Of a DNA stretch of 38,869 bases, positions 1 through 9,044 are shown piece by piece. Both the position numbers and the translations under genes were made by a program. This DNA is from Odoribacteraceae bacterium (GTDB lineage Bacteria; Bacteroidota; Bacteroidia; Bacteroidales; Marinifilaceae), in contig JAISNC010000002.1 in NCBI GenBank assembly GCA_031276355.1, forward strand, positions 1-38,869, written 5' to 3'. A model generated the notes under the pieces. It had not been told where the DNA came from. It worked only from the letters and a program-made list of their open reading frames with translations, and did not search any database. Numbering within the stretch: position 1 is the stretch's first letter; every line of letters begins with the position of its first letter.

Positions 1-376
1 CAAGTGTCGCCCCTGTGGGGCTTGGAGGTGTGCGCGTTCCCTTGCTACCGTAAGCTAAAGCATACGGTTAATCAAGTGTCGCCCCTGTGGGGCTTCCCTT
101 GCAGTAGCCTCCAAGTCCCGCAGGGACGACACTCTGTGAAGAGGGTGTGCCAAAAGTCGGGTTTCGTCATTGGTATCCGCGTAGCGGGAAGCAATCCAGC
201 AATCCGTAACCCCCTGGATTGCTTCACCCTTCGGGATTCGCAATGACGGTCATTCGCAATGATAAAAACTGACTTTCCAGTCCCGCAGGGACGACACTTG
301 ATTAACCGTATGCTTTAGCTTACGGTAACAAGGGAACACGTCTCCCGCCCAGTCCCGCAGGGACGACACTTGATTA
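1..376. repeat. Intergenic mosaic of GTCCCGCAGGGACGACAC boxes and a 46-nt inverted repeat
   Basis: No convincing gene is present here. A box reading GTCCCGCAGGGACGACACT occurs at about 113-131, 280-298 and 352-370, and in the opposite orientation, with a CCCCTGTGGGG centre, at about 2-22 and 75-96. A 46-nt segment (36-81) returns inverted at 292-337 with one mismatch; each arm contains its own small hairpin (ACCGTA/TACGGT). A larger terminal-repeat element (141-276) is embedded. The layout suggests repeated insertion or rearrangement among mobile short repeats; function unknown. Confidence 0.75.
141..276. repeat. MITE-like palindromic element, copy A (right end truncated)
   Basis: Left end GAGGGTGTGCCAAAAGTCGG, then GTTTCGTCATTGG, an internal inverted pair (GAAGCAATCCAG ... 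CTGGATTGCTTC), then CGCAATGA. The right terminal repeat stops after GACTTT and runs straight into a GTCCCGCAGGGACGAC box, so this copy looks cut by the neighbouring repeat family. Same family as copies at 378-525, 9045-9179 and 11264-11372. Confidence 0.7.
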
Positions 377-377
377 A

Positions 378-525
378 GAGGGCGTGTCAAAAGTCGGATT
401 TCGTCATTGGTAACCCAGAGGGTGAAGCAATCCAGGAATGGAGCGTGTTCTGGATTGCTTCCCGCTCCGCGGATCGCAATGACGGTCATTCGCAATGATA
501 AAAACCGACTTTTGACACACCCTCT
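378..525. repeat. MITE-like palindromic element, copy B (intact)
   Basis: This is the best preserved copy, about 148 bp. Left end GAGGGCGTGTCAAAAGTCGG matches the reverse complement of the right end (CCGACTTTTGACACACCCTC) with one change, and the inverted similarity continues to about 30 bp. The interior carries GAAGCAATCCAG / CTGGATTGCTTC. It encodes nothing. It sits 16 nt beyond the mutY stop codon, so its hairpin may also act as a transcription terminator for the minus-strand genes. Confidence 0.75.
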
Positions 526-541
526 TTCCGAGAAATTCGGC

Positions 542-1612
542 TTATACCTTAGACGTGGCCGCCAAATGCTCCATGTAGTACTGGATGAGTCGAGAAACGG
601 CATACTTTTCCATCTCGTGGTCGGGCACTTGCAGGTAAGCCTGCATGGCCGTCGAGAAGGCTGAAACCTCCAGATCATAAAAGCGGGCATGAATCACGCG
701 ATGCGAGAGAATATGCCTCTTCGGTGCCACGCGCTCCTGAACGCGTAATAACGTCACTCCCTCCAAGAGATACCGGAAACGGTCATCACGACACAACTCA
801 TCAAATTCCAACGGGCGATCCGTCTCGATCAACGGGAACTCGTAAAGATTTTGCCAAATATCCTTCGCTGTACGTTTGGAAAGGAGCGTCACGTTCTCCC
901 TGTGGATATGCAGGTAATTAAAATAACGAGGCTTGACGGTCGTCTTTCCCTGCTTCACGGGTAACTGGTCTACACGGCGAGTCGCGAGAGCGACGCATTT
1001 CTCCTGTAACGGGCACTCTCCGCACCCCGGCGACTGGGGGGTACACTGCAACGCGCCAAACTCCATCATCGCCTGGTTATAACGGTCAGGATGTTGCTCT
1101 ACCATCAACTCACGGGCAAGAGCCGTGAAATAGCGTTTTCCCTCGCCGTTGTCAACGGGGATATCCACGCCAAAAAGCCGGGCCAGTACACGGTAAACAT
1201 TCCCGTCTACCGTCGCGTGGGGCAACCGATAAGCGAAAGAACAGATCGCGGCAGCCGTATACTCGCCCACCCCCTTCAGCGAAAGTACCTCCTCGAAAGT
1301 CGTTGGGAAAACTCCCCCGAAACGACTCATCATTTCCCGCGCGGCCGCGTGCATATTACGCGCCCGACTGTAATAACCCAATCCTTGCCAATATTTCAAC
1401 ACCTCATCCTCGCTGGCCCCTGCAAGGGAGAGCACGTCGGGGAAACGCCTCGTGAAGTGGTAATAATAATCCAACCCCTGGGCCACTCGTGTCTGCTGCA
1501 AGATAACCTCGGAAACCCATATCAGATAGGGATCTCTCGTCTCCCGCCATGGCAACTCCCGCCGGTGCACCTCGTACCAGGCGATCAGTATCTCCCCGAT
1601 CTCTCTGCCCAT
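542..1612 (-). CDS. mutY: A/G-specific adenine glycosylase MutY
   Basis: Removes adenine mispaired with 8-oxoguanine or guanine, starting base excision repair in the cytoplasm. The 356-residue length is normal. An HhH-GPD glycosylase domain fills the first two thirds: catalytic Glu35 lies in SEVILQQT, the helix-hairpin-helix is LKGVGEYTA (112-120), and catalytic Asp136 is in VDGNVYRV. The iron-sulfur cluster ligands are Cys190, 197, 200 and 206 with the family spacing C-x6-C-x2-C-x5-C. The C-terminal third, including HILSHRVIHARFY, fits the NUDIX-like 8-oxoG recognition domain. It lies 3 nt behind the M3 peptidase gene on the same strand, so they are probably co-transcribed. Catalytic residues are intact; only the extreme start could move by a few codons. 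Confidence 0.96.
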   Translation of the reverse strand: MGREIGEILIAWYEVHRRELPWRETRDPYLIWVSEVILQQTRVAQGLDYYYHFTRRFPDVLSLAGASEDEVLKYWQGLGYYSRARNMHAAAREMMSRFGGVFPTTFEEVLSLKGVGEYTAAAICSFAYRLPHATVDGNVYRVLARLFGVDIPVDNGEGKRYFTALARELMVEQHPDRYNQAMMEFGALQCTPQSPGCGECPLQEKCVALATRRVDQLPVKQGKTTVKPRYFNYLHIHRENVTLLSKRTAKDIWQNLYEFPLIETDRPLEFDELCRDDRFRYLLEGVTLLRVQERVAPKRHILSHRVIHARFYDLEVSAFSTAMQAYLQVPDHEMEKYAVSRLIQYYMEHLAATSKV

Positions 1613-1615
1613 GAA

Positions 1616-3733
1616 TCAATTAGCCGAAAACTCTTCCTTCACTAAGCCTCGCTTCAATAACAGCGACCGTTCGGAGGGAGGCGTGCCCCGGAACTTCACG
1701 TACTGGGCCATCGGATCGCCGAAACCTCCCTCTGCCAACACGTGTTGTCGAAACTTCGCGGCCAGTTCCGGATTGTAAATATCCCCGGACTCCTTGAAAG
1801 CCTGAAAAGCGTCCGCGTCCAACACCTCCGCCCACAAGTAGACGTAGTAACCGGCGGCGTACTCACCACTAAAGATATGGGCAAAGTAAGTAGAACGGTA
1901 ACGGGGGAGTATCTCCTTGATCAGCCCGTACTCTTCCAACGAGGCCCGCTCGAACTCGTTCACGTCATACGCTTGCGACCTCTCCCGGGCATGCCAATCC
2001 AAATCCAGCAACGAGGCGGCGATGTATTCCACCGTGGCAAAGCCCTGGTTAAAATGGCGGCTATTCCGGATCTTTCGGATCAACTCGTCGGGCATCGGCT
2101 CACCCGTGTCGACGTGCTTGGCATATCCCTTCAACACCTCCGGTTCTCTCGCCCAATTCTCCAGAAACTGGGAGGGCAACTCTACCATGTCCATCGGCAA
2201 CACGCCGGCCACTCGCCGGTACTCCCCGCGGGAGAAGAAGCCATGCAACGCGTGACCAAATTCATGAAACAGCGTTTCGACGTTATCCCAACTCAACAGC
2301 ACCGGTTTCCCCTTCGTGGCCGGCGGGAAATTAAAAACCAACGACACCTGAGGCGATAACACCCTCTCCCCTACCTTAGAGTAATGGCGAAACTCCGTCA
2401 TCCACGCTCCTGCTGACTTTCCCACACGCGTGAAATAATCCATGTAAAGCACGCCCAAGGGCACCCCGTCCCGTTCCTTTACCTCGTAAACCTCCACGTC
2501 GGCACGGTACGAAGGGATATCCTCTCGCCGCTGAAAAGTGACACCGTAGAGGCGAGTTGCCACCTCGAACATCCCCTCTCTCACGCTATCCAACACCAAG
2601 TAAGGCATGATCTCCATCTCGTCCAAGTCATACTTTTGCTTTCGTAACTTCTCGGCGTAATACCACCAATCCCAGCTCTCCAACGCTCCTTCCCATCCCT
2701 CGGCACGAGCGATCTCTTGCATCTCCCGTAACTCCTCCCGGGCCACCTTCAAGGCAGGTTCCCAGACCCGTTCCAAGAAAGCGTACACTTGATCCGACGA
2801 TCGTGCCATGTTCTCGGCCAAAATATAGGCGGCGTACGTTTCAAATCCCAACAGATGCGCCTTCTCTTGGCGCAGGTGAACAACGCGACGGATGATCTCT
2901 TTGTTATCATGCTCGTTATCATTATTTCCACGCGCGAGGTAGCCCTTGTAAAGCTTCTCCCGCGCCCCCCTCTCCCGCGCATATTGCAAGAAAGGGATCA
3001 GGCTTGGCTTATGAAGGGTAAAGCGCCACTTCCCCGGCTCCCCGTATGCCGCGGCACTCTCCGCTGCAGCCGCAACGACACTTTCCGGCAAGCCTTGTAA
3101 CTCCCCCGGATCCTCTATCACTAAGGAAAACGCGTCCGTCTCCCTCCGTAAATTATCACCAAAGCGCAACGTCAACGTTGACAACTCCGCGTTAATCGCC
3201 ATGACGCGCGCCTTATCCTCGGCATCCAGAAGCGCCCCACCCCGCACGAAATCAGTATAATAAGCATGCAACGCACGGGCCGACACCGTGTCCAACAGCA
3301 ACTGCTCCCGTACGTCATACAGAGCCTTTATTCGGGCAAATAACCCGGGATTCATCATCATCGCATCACGGTGCGCCGCGAGCAATGGCGAGATCTCCAG
3401 TGCCAACGCTTGCTTCTCCTCGTCCGCATCGGTCTCCAAGAGGTTAAAGAAAATGGACGACACGCGGTGCAGTAAATGCCCGGCCCTGTCCAAGGCCACG
3501 ATCGTGTTCTCGAACGTCGGTTCATCCGTATTCTCCACGATCGCCCGGATCTCCGCGTCGTGCAGTCTCATCGCCTCGCGGAAAGCCGGGGCATAATGCT
3601 CCAGCCGGAGGCGGTCAAACGGTGGCACCTCGAAAGGAGTATCAAATTCCACCTGCAACGGGTTCCCGTTCTTACAAGCCACCATACACGCCATCATTCC
3701 TACTAATAAAATTACACCCTTTTTCATATTCAT
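1616..3733 (-). CDS. M3 family zinc oligopeptidase, predicted lipoprotein (Dcp/OpdA-like)
   Basis: Zinc metallopeptidase that should trim short peptides. The 705 residues match oligopeptidase A / dipeptidyl carboxypeptidase (about 680) plus a lipoprotein signal: hydrophobic residues 6-19 then Cys20 in MVAC, so it is probably anchored in the envelope rather than cytosolic. The M3 catalytic domain has H-E-F-G-H at about 488-492 and the third ligand Glu near 516 in VELPSQFLENW. The C-terminal RSTYFAHIFSGEYAAGYYVYLW stretch is typical of the family and forms the substrate-side tyrosine region. Precedes mutY by 3 nt and follows pepT by about 6 nt, so pepT, this gene and mutY look like one transcription unit. 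Whether it acts as Dcp (dipeptides from the C-terminus) or as an endo-oligopeptidase cannot be decided by eye. Confidence 0.93.
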   Translation of the reverse strand: MNMKKGVILLVGMMACMVACKNGNPLQVEFDTPFEVPPFDRLRLEHYAPAFREAMRLHDAEIRAIVENTDEPTFENTIVALDRAGHLLHRVSSIFFNLLETDADEEKQALALEISPLLAAHRDAMMMNPGLFARIKALYDVREQLLLDTVSARALHAYYTDFVRGGALLDAEDKARVMAINAELSTLTLRFGDNLRRETDAFSLVIEDPGELQGLPESVVAAAAESAAAYGEPGKWRFTLHKPSLIPFLQYARERGAREKLYKGYLARGNNDNEHDNKEIIRRVVHLRQEKAHLLGFETYAAYILAENMARSSDQVYAFLERVWEPALKVAREELREMQEIARAEGWEGALESWDWWYYAEKLRKQKYDLDEMEIMPYLVLDSVREGMFEVATRLYGVTFQRREDIPSYRADVEVYEVKERDGVPLGVLYMDYFTRVGKSAGAWMTEFRHYSKVGERVLSPQVSLVFNFPPATKGKPVLLSWDNVETLFHEFGHALHGFFSRGEYRRVAGVLPMDMVELPSQFLENWAREPEVLKGYAKHVDTGEPMPDELIRKIRNSRHFNQGFATVEYIAASLLDLDWHARERSQAYDVNEFERASLEEYGLIKEILPRYRSTYFAHIFSGEYAAGYYVYLWAEVLDADAFQAFKESGDIYNPELAAKFRQHVLAEGGFGDPMAQYVKFRGTPPSERSLLLKRGLVKEEFSAN

Positions 3734-3739
3734 ACTCGT

Positions 3740-4957
3740 TCATTTACCCCATAATTTAGCCAGATTAATCATCGTCTGTACGGCCCGGTGCATTGTATCA
3801 AGAGAACAATATTCGAACTTGCCGTGAAAATTCATCCCACCGGTAAAGAGGTTCGGGCAAGGTAATCCCATAAAAGAGAGACGGGCACCGTCCGTGCCGC
3901 CGCGAATCGGACGCACCACGGGGGTCACTCCCGCTTCTATCATCGCCTGGAAAGCCATGGAGATCACCTCGGGATAAGGCTCTACTTGCTCGCGCATATT
4001 ATAATACTGATCTTTCAATGTCAACGCGATCACCCCCGCGCCGTATCTCTGGTTCAACCACTCTACCACCCGCGAGAGATACTCTTTTTTCTGCTCGAAA
4101 CGTTCCCGGTCGTGGTCGCGGATGATATAATCGATGGTTGCACGCTCCACCGTGCCGTTCACCCCTATCAGATGATAAAACCCCTCGTACCCTTCCGTGT
4201 GCTCCGGGCGCTGCCAGGCGGGCAAGAGAGCGTTTATCTCTGTCGCCACCTGCAACGCGTTAATCATCTTATCTTTCGCGTACCCCGGGTGCACGTTACG
4301 CCCCTGTATCACCATCTTCGCGCCGGCAGCATTAAAATTCTCGTACTCCAGCTCTCCCTCGAACCCACCGTCAATGGTATACGCGCACGTCGCCCCGAAT
4401 CGTTTCACGTCGAAAAAATCCACGCCACGCCCGATTTCTTCATCCGGCGTAAAAGCTACCCGTATCTTCCCGTGAGGTTCCCCCGGGTGCTGAAGCAGAA
4501 ATTCCGCCATCGTCATGATCTCCGCGATCCCCGCCTTATCATCCGCCCCCAGCAGCGTTGTCCCGTCGGTCACGACCAGCGAGTGCCCCTTGAAACGAAC
4601 AAGTTCTGGAAAATCAGCTATTTTCATCACGACATCCTCATTCAGCCGGATATCGTTCCCGTCATAATTCTCAATCACCCGGGGGTTCACGTTCTCCCCG
4701 CTCATGTCGGGGCTCGTGTCCACGTGCGCGATAAAACCGATCACCGGCCGATTCTCGTGACCGGGAGTCGCCGGGATCGTCCCCATCACATACCCGTGCG
4801 CGTCCATCTCTACCTCCGTCATGCCCAAAACGCTCATCTCTTCCGCCAAGTGACGCAACAACACCAGCTGTTTCGCCGTGGAGGGGAACGTCTCGCTCGA
4901 CTCGTCGCTCCGCGTGTCAAAACTCACATAGTTTAAAAAACGCTCTTTTAATCCCAT
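3740..4957 (-). CDS. pepT: Peptidase T (tripeptide aminopeptidase), M20 family
   Basis: Cytoplasmic di-zinc aminopeptidase that removes the N-terminal residue from tripeptides. Key M20B motifs are visible: GFIAHVDTSPD (first zinc His and Asp), DGTTLLGADDKAGIAEI (bridging Asp), FTPDEEIGRGV (general base and zinc Glu pair), CAYTIDGG, and a C-terminal RPIRGGTDGARLS followed by NLFTGGMNFHGKFE (last zinc His). Start chosen at 4957 because it gives 405 residues, close to the usual 408, begins GLKERFLNYVSFDTRS like other PepT, and has GAGGA upstream. The frame stays open to 5080 through ATG at 5065 and a TTG at 5080; the extra 36-41 residues are unlike the family. A promoter-like TACCTTTG at 5085-5078 lies just before those starts and would give the short form a leader of about 110 nt. 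Heads the pepT-M3-mutY set. Confidence 0.94.
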   Translation of the reverse strand: MGLKERFLNYVSFDTRSDESSETFPSTAKQLVLLRHLAEEMSVLGMTEVEMDAHGYVMGTIPATPGHENRPVIGFIAHVDTSPDMSGENVNPRVIENYDGNDIRLNEDVVMKIADFPELVRFKGHSLVVTDGTTLLGADDKAGIAEIMTMAEFLLQHPGEPHGKIRVAFTPDEEIGRGVDFFDVKRFGATCAYTIDGGFEGELEYENFNAAGAKMVIQGRNVHPGYAKDKMINALQVATEINALLPAWQRPEHTEGYEGFYHLIGVNGTVERATIDYIIRDHDRERFEQKKEYLSRVVEWLNQRYGAGVIALTLKDQYYNMREQVEPYPEVISMAFQAMIEAGVTPVVRPIRGGTDGARLSFMGLPCPNLFTGGMNFHGKFEYCSLDTMHRAVQTMINLAKLWGK

Positions 4958-5077
4958 AGTTCCTCGCGATTTACGCATCGTCTCCTTCATGTCGACCGGT
5001 ACTCCGGCCCGAAGCGAGTTCCCGACCCGTTCTTCTTTTTCTATATTTTCGATCATTGATTTCATACAATACCGCTC

Positions 5078-5085
5078 CAAAGGTA
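5078..5085 (-). promoter_or_regulatory. Candidate Bacteroidetes -7 element for pepT operon
   Basis: Read on the minus strand this is TACCTTTG, a full match to the Bacteroidetes -7 consensus TAnnTTTG. No good TTTG lies at the ideal upstream distance, so the call is tentative. Transcription would begin near 5070, which supports translation starting at 4957 rather than at the upstream in-frame codons. Confidence 0.4.
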
Positions 5086-5197
5086 GTTAATTTCCCTCCA
5101 AAAGGAACTCTTTCCCAAAACCAAAATTTCATCGCTACCCGTATAGCGTCACTATCGAGAAATTCCCGTATATTCGTGTCGTGAAAATTTAACAGAT

Positions 5198-6496
5198 ATG
5201 AGAAAAGAGATAATGATAATGGGAATGAGCCTCCTCTTTCTCGCCGGCCTCATCGGATGTTCGCCCGTGCGGCAAGTTCCGGTGGCGGAAGGATGGGCCA
5301 ATAACTCCGTGAACGTGGCCGTCTTCAGGAAAAATTCACTGGTTTCGCACGGTGACACGCAGTTTGTCGCTTACTACGACCCGGAGGGATTTCTCACGCT
5401 GGGGAAACGCCACCTGAAAGCGCGCACGTGGACGCTCCAGCGCACGCGCTACCGAGGAAAGGTGACGGATGCCCACAACGTGATCAGCTTGATGATCGAC
5501 GGGGCGGGACGCGTGCACGTGGCGTGGGATCATCACGGGAACCCGCTACGTTATGCACGAGGGATCGCCCCGGGGTCGTTGGAGCTGGGCGAGCGGGAAG
5601 CGATGATCGGGACGAACGAGGGAAACGTGACTTACCCGGAGTTCTTCCGGATGCCGGACGGGAACCTGCTGTTCATGTACCGCGACGGGACATCGGGGAA
5701 CGGGAACCTGGTAATGAACCGATACGAGGTAACGAGCGGACAGTGGGCGCGATTGCACGCGAACCTGATTGACGGGGAGGGAGAGCGGAACGCTTACTGG
5801 CAGGCGTGCGTCGACCCGCGGGGAGTGATCCACCTATCGTGGGTGTGGCGGGAAACGTGGGACGTGTCGACGAATCATGATTTATGCTACGCCCGATCAC
5901 GCGACGGGGGAATGACATGGGAAAATTCTCGCGGTGAGTCTTTCTCGCTCCCCATCCGGGCAGCAACAGCCGAGTATGCCTATCACATCCCGCAGAATAG
6001 CGAATTGATCAACCAGACCTCCATGTGCGCCGATGCCCGCGGGATACCGTATATCGCGACGTATTGGCGGGACGAGCAGGCACGGGTACCCCAGTATCGC
6101 GTCGTGTGGTTGGACGACGGGACGTGGCGGATGAATGACCTGGGGTTTCGCACGAGGCCGTTCTCGCTAAAGGGGGGTGGCACAAAACGCCTACCGGTAT
6201 CGCGGCCACAGATCGTGGCGGGGAAATCACTTTGGCTGGTGTTTCGGGACGAGGAGCGAGGAGAACGGGTAGCCGTGGCCAGATGCGACGATCTACGGGA
6301 AAATCGTTGGAGAGTTGAAGACCTGACACTATTCCCGGTAGGATCGTGGGAACCAACGTATGACACGGAGTTGTGGCGAGAGAAAGGAGGATTACATCTC
6401 TTCGTGCAACGCGTGGAACAGGTGGACGGGGAAGGGCGCACCGACGGGCCGCCACAGATGATTTATATCGTGGAGACGAAGTACCCCCGACGTTAA
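5198..6496 (+). CDS. BNR_4 repeat beta-propeller lipoprotein, possible polysaccharide lyase
   Basis: The 432-residue exported lipoprotein has a hydrophobic stretch at 6-20 and lipobox LIGC at Cys21. The body matches the BNR-4 propeller family: DAHNVISLMIDGAGRVHVAW then DHHGNPLRY near 90-125, an Asp-box SRDGGMTW near 235, and NQTSMCADARGIPYIATYW near 275. In this superfamily some members (polysaccharide lyases PL24/PL25-type, acting on ulvan) use propeller His and Tyr residues to cleave uronic-acid polymers, and the HNV/WDHHGN signature seen here is shared with them. Whether this protein is a lyase or only a binding propeller is an inference. It stands alone: no SusC/SusD pair or other carbohydrate gene is nearby, so it is not an obvious utilization locus. 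Divergent from pepT. Confidence 0.82.
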   Translation: MRKEIMIMGMSLLFLAGLIGCSPVRQVPVAEGWANNSVNVAVFRKNSLVSHGDTQFVAYYDPEGFLTLGKRHLKARTWTLQRTRYRGKVTDAHNVISLMIDGAGRVHVAWDHHGNPLRYARGIAPGSLELGEREAMIGTNEGNVTYPEFFRMPDGNLLFMYRDGTSGNGNLVMNRYEVTSGQWARLHANLIDGEGERNAYWQACVDPRGVIHLSWVWRETWDVSTNHDLCYARSRDGGMTWENSRGESFSLPIRAATAEYAYHIPQNSELINQTSMCADARGIPYIATYWRDEQARVPQYRVVWLDDGTWRMNDLGFRTRPFSLKGGGTKRLPVSRPQIVAGKSLWLVFRDEERGERVAVARCDDLRENRWRVEDLTLFPVGSWEPTYDTELWREKGGLHLFVQRVEQVDGEGRTDGPPQMIYIVETKYPRR

Positions 6497-6578
6497 CGGT
6501 GAATGGCCAAGATACACCACAAACAATTGCGACGGGCTGTATGGGCAGATCACTTAAAAAATGGTCATGCATGATGGC

Positions 6579-6640
6579 GCGACACCTGTTTTTTAGCAGG
6601 CCTCTCATCGCGGCCGGGGAACGGTTTTTGCAGGTGTCGC
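6579..6640. repeat. Inverted repeat GCGACACCTG / CAGGTGTCGC between two genes
   Basis: Perfect 10-bp arms at 6579-6588 and 6631-6640 separated by 42 nt, within the 181-nt gap between the propeller gene and the antiporter. The loop contains its own small CCTG/CAGG hairpin followed by a run of T. It could be a terminator for the upstream gene or a leader structure for the antiporter, whose start is 38 nt further on. The word TGTCGCCC is shared with the repeat boxes at 1-100. Confidence 0.5.
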
Positions 6641-6677
6641 CCCACCATTCGTTTATGTATAACTAAAAATTTACAAG

Positions 6678-8939
6678 ATGTCGCATTTAGCTCCTTTGAT
6701 AAGTGATTTGGCCTTGATCCTGATCACGGCAGGTGTCACGACGATCCTGTTCAAGTGGTTAAAACAACCGGTAGTGCTGGGTTACATCGTGGCCGGTTTT
6801 CTGATTAGTCCGCATTTTTACCTGTTGCCTTCCGTGGCCGACCCCGAGAATATCCAGATCTGGGCAGAGATAGGGATCATCTTCTTGCTTTTTGCCCTGG
6901 GACTGGAGTTTAGTTTCCGGCGCCTCATGACGGTAGGAGGCACCGCCTCTGTCGCCACGTTGCTTAACATGGGATCGATGATCGTGGTAGGATACCTCAT
7001 CGGGCAGTGGATCGGGTGGACACAGATGGAATCCATCTTCTTGGGGGGCATGTTATCGATGTCGTCAACGACCATTATCATCAAGGCGTTCAATGAGATG
7101 GGACTGCAGAAAAAGAAATTCGCGGGGATCGTCTTCGGGATGTTAATCGTGGAGGATCTGGCAGCCATATTGATGATGGTACTACTCTCGACAGTGGCCG
7201 TCAGCAAGCATTTCGCGGGAACAGAGCTGATAGAGAACGTCTTGCGATTGCTATTTTTTATCGTGATCTGGTTTATAGGAGGGATCTATATCATACCCAG
7301 CTTACTGAAGCGGTTCAAGCGGTTCCTCAATGACGAGATGTTGCTAATCGTTGCCGTGGGGTTGTGCTTGGGAATGGTACTATTCGCGAACAGCGTTGGT
7401 TTTTCGGTCGCGCTGGGGGCCTTTATCATGGGGTCCATCCTGGCGGAGACCGTGGAGTCGAAGCGCGTGGAACACCTGATCGAGCCGTTGAAAAACCTGT
7501 TTGGCGCGGTTTTTTTCGTTTCCGTGGGGATGTTACTCTCGCCGGATATTTTCGTGGGGCAAGGTTGGGCGATATTGATCTGCACGGCGGCGGTGCTGGT
7601 GGGCCGCATCATCTTCGCGACCTTGGGCGTGCTGGCATCCGGGGAGGGGCTAAAGGTCTCGCTGCAGTCGGGATTCAGCCTCGCCCAGATCGGGGAGTTC
7701 TCTTTTATTATTGCAACGCTGGGGATGCAACTGGGGGTGATTAGCGCGTTTATTTACCCGATGATCGTGACCGTATCGATCATCACGACTTTTACCACGC
7801 CCTATTTTATACGACTGGCCAATCCGACGTACGCGGCACTGGAGCGGGTGATCCCTCCGGGATGGCGCACGTTGATAGATGGCTATTCGGCTTCGCGGGA
7901 GAAGTGCGTGAATCGACAGAGCGATTGGACGAAGGTATGGAGGAGCATATTATCTACGGTATTGGTATTCATGCTTTTGTCTATTGCGGTGTTACTCGTG
8001 GCGCGGCAGTACGTGATCCCTTTTATTATAGAAAAGATCCCCCACGCGTGGGGAGCGGCACTGGCGGCAACGGTCACGTTGCTATTGATGGCACCTTTCT
8101 TGGCGGGGTTGGTATTACCAAGGAAAAAGATCAAGACGGAGTTCGTCCGTTTGTGGATGGACAGTTCATTTTACAAGGGGCTACTGATTTCACTGACACT
8201 CCTGCGGGTCATCGTGTGTATGGCGTTGATCTTGCAAGTGCTGATCCCCCTATTTCCCGGGATGAAGAGCTGGTTGGTGTTGATCGCCTTCGTGATCATG
8301 CTTATTCTCGTCTTTTTCGAGGGCTTCAAGAGACGACCGGAGAAGATGGAGGAGTTGTTCATGGAGAACCTGACCGAAAAGGAACGAATGGAGGAAAACG
8401 ACAAGACGATTAATCACCACGTTCGAAGTCTTCTATTAGACAAGAACGTGCACGTGGAGGAGATCGACATACCACACGAGACCCCTATCTTGGGCAAGAC
8501 GCTATCGGAACTGAAATTCAAGCAGCAGACGGGAGTGAACATTATCAGTATTATCCGGGGGAGGCACCGGATCAATATCCCCGACGGGAACGAGGCAATT
8601 TATCCTTTCGATAAGATCGTTGTGGTAGGCTCGGACGAGGAGATCCAACAGTTCATGCAGGCAGTACAGGAGAAAAACCGGATGGAGAGTGGCGAGGAGG
8701 AGTTTCGACAGATCGCTCTTTCGCGGTACGTGGTGGAGAAGGGATCATCGTTCATCGGACGCTCGATCCGGGAGTTGAAGATCCGCGAGAAGACGGGCTG
8801 TCTCGTGATCGGCATTGACCGGGCGGGAGAAACGATGACCGAGTTGACCGCTGACCTGGTGCTGCAACCCGACGATCTCCTTTGGCTGGCGGGAGAGAAG
8901 GGATACCTCTCCGCTTTCGAGATGAACCTGTTAAAGTAA
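6678..8939 (+). CDS. CPA2 family monovalent cation:proton antiporter (Kef/YbaL-like) with two TrkA-C domains
   Basis: Inner-membrane exchanger moving K+ or Na+ against protons. Residues about 8-390 form the Na/H exchanger fold with some 12 membrane segments; the signature LGFILxGP-type start appears as VVLGYIVAGFLISP, and ALGLEFSFRRL, GLCLGMVLFANSVGFSVALGAFIMGSIL-like core helices and FFVSVGM follow. About 425-555 adds four more hydrophobic segments not found in E. coli KefB/C. Residues about 590-660 and 675-750 are two tandem TrkA_C (RCK_C) regulatory domains; I see no Rossmann TrkA_N nucleotide-binding domain between membrane and RCK_C parts. Length 753 is longer than KefC (620). The ion cannot be told from sequence. 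Single gene, with a leader containing an inverted repeat. Confidence 0.9.
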   Translation: MSHLAPLISDLALILITAGVTTILFKWLKQPVVLGYIVAGFLISPHFYLLPSVADPENIQIWAEIGIIFLLFALGLEFSFRRLMTVGGTASVATLLNMGSMIVVGYLIGQWIGWTQMESIFLGGMLSMSSTTIIIKAFNEMGLQKKKFAGIVFGMLIVEDLAAILMMVLLSTVAVSKHFAGTELIENVLRLLFFIVIWFIGGIYIIPSLLKRFKRFLNDEMLLIVAVGLCLGMVLFANSVGFSVALGAFIMGSILAETVESKRVEHLIEPLKNLFGAVFFVSVGMLLSPDIFVGQGWAILICTAAVLVGRIIFATLGVLASGEGLKVSLQSGFSLAQIGEFSFIIATLGMQLGVISAFIYPMIVTVSIITTFTTPYFIRLANPTYAALERVIPPGWRTLIDGYSASREKCVNRQSDWTKVWRSILSTVLVFMLLSIAVLLVARQYVIPFIIEKIPHAWGAALAATVTLLLMAPFLAGLVLPRKKIKTEFVRLWMDSSFYKGLLISLTLLRVIVCMALILQVLIPLFPGMKSWLVLIAFVIMLILVFFEGFKRRPEKMEELFMENLTEKERMEENDKTINHHVRSLLLDKNVHVEEIDIPHETPILGKTLSELKFKQQTGVNIISIIRGRHRINIPDGNEAIYPFDKIVVVGSDEEIQQFMQAVQEKNRMESGEEEFRQIALSRYVVEKGSSFIGRSIRELKIREKTGCLVIGIDRAGETMTELTADLVLQPDDLLWLAGEKGYLSAFEMNLLK

Positions 8940-9044
8940 ACTCGGCATAACCGGGCGATTCACTTCAATAGAAGTTCTTGTCGTGATTGGATCAAAATCA
9001 CCTGTTTCCCGCGTTTCAATCACCGACACGATGACATGAATGGG

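Noticed and set aside
1-376. Repeated GTCCCGCAGGGACGACACT boxes as a CRISPR array
   Set aside because: Boxes occur in both orientations at irregular spacing, some inside longer repeats, and there are no unique spacers of constant length or cas genes.
3986-4936. 316-residue open frame on the plus strand
   Set aside because: Antisense to pepT, whose zinc-ligand motifs are intact; the frame is rich in His/Arg/Pro as expected for a shadow.
4958-5080. Longer pepT starting at the TTG (5080) or ATG (5065)
   Set aside because: The added 36-41 residues do not resemble peptidase T, and a -7 element sits at 5078-5085, leaving almost no leader for those starts.
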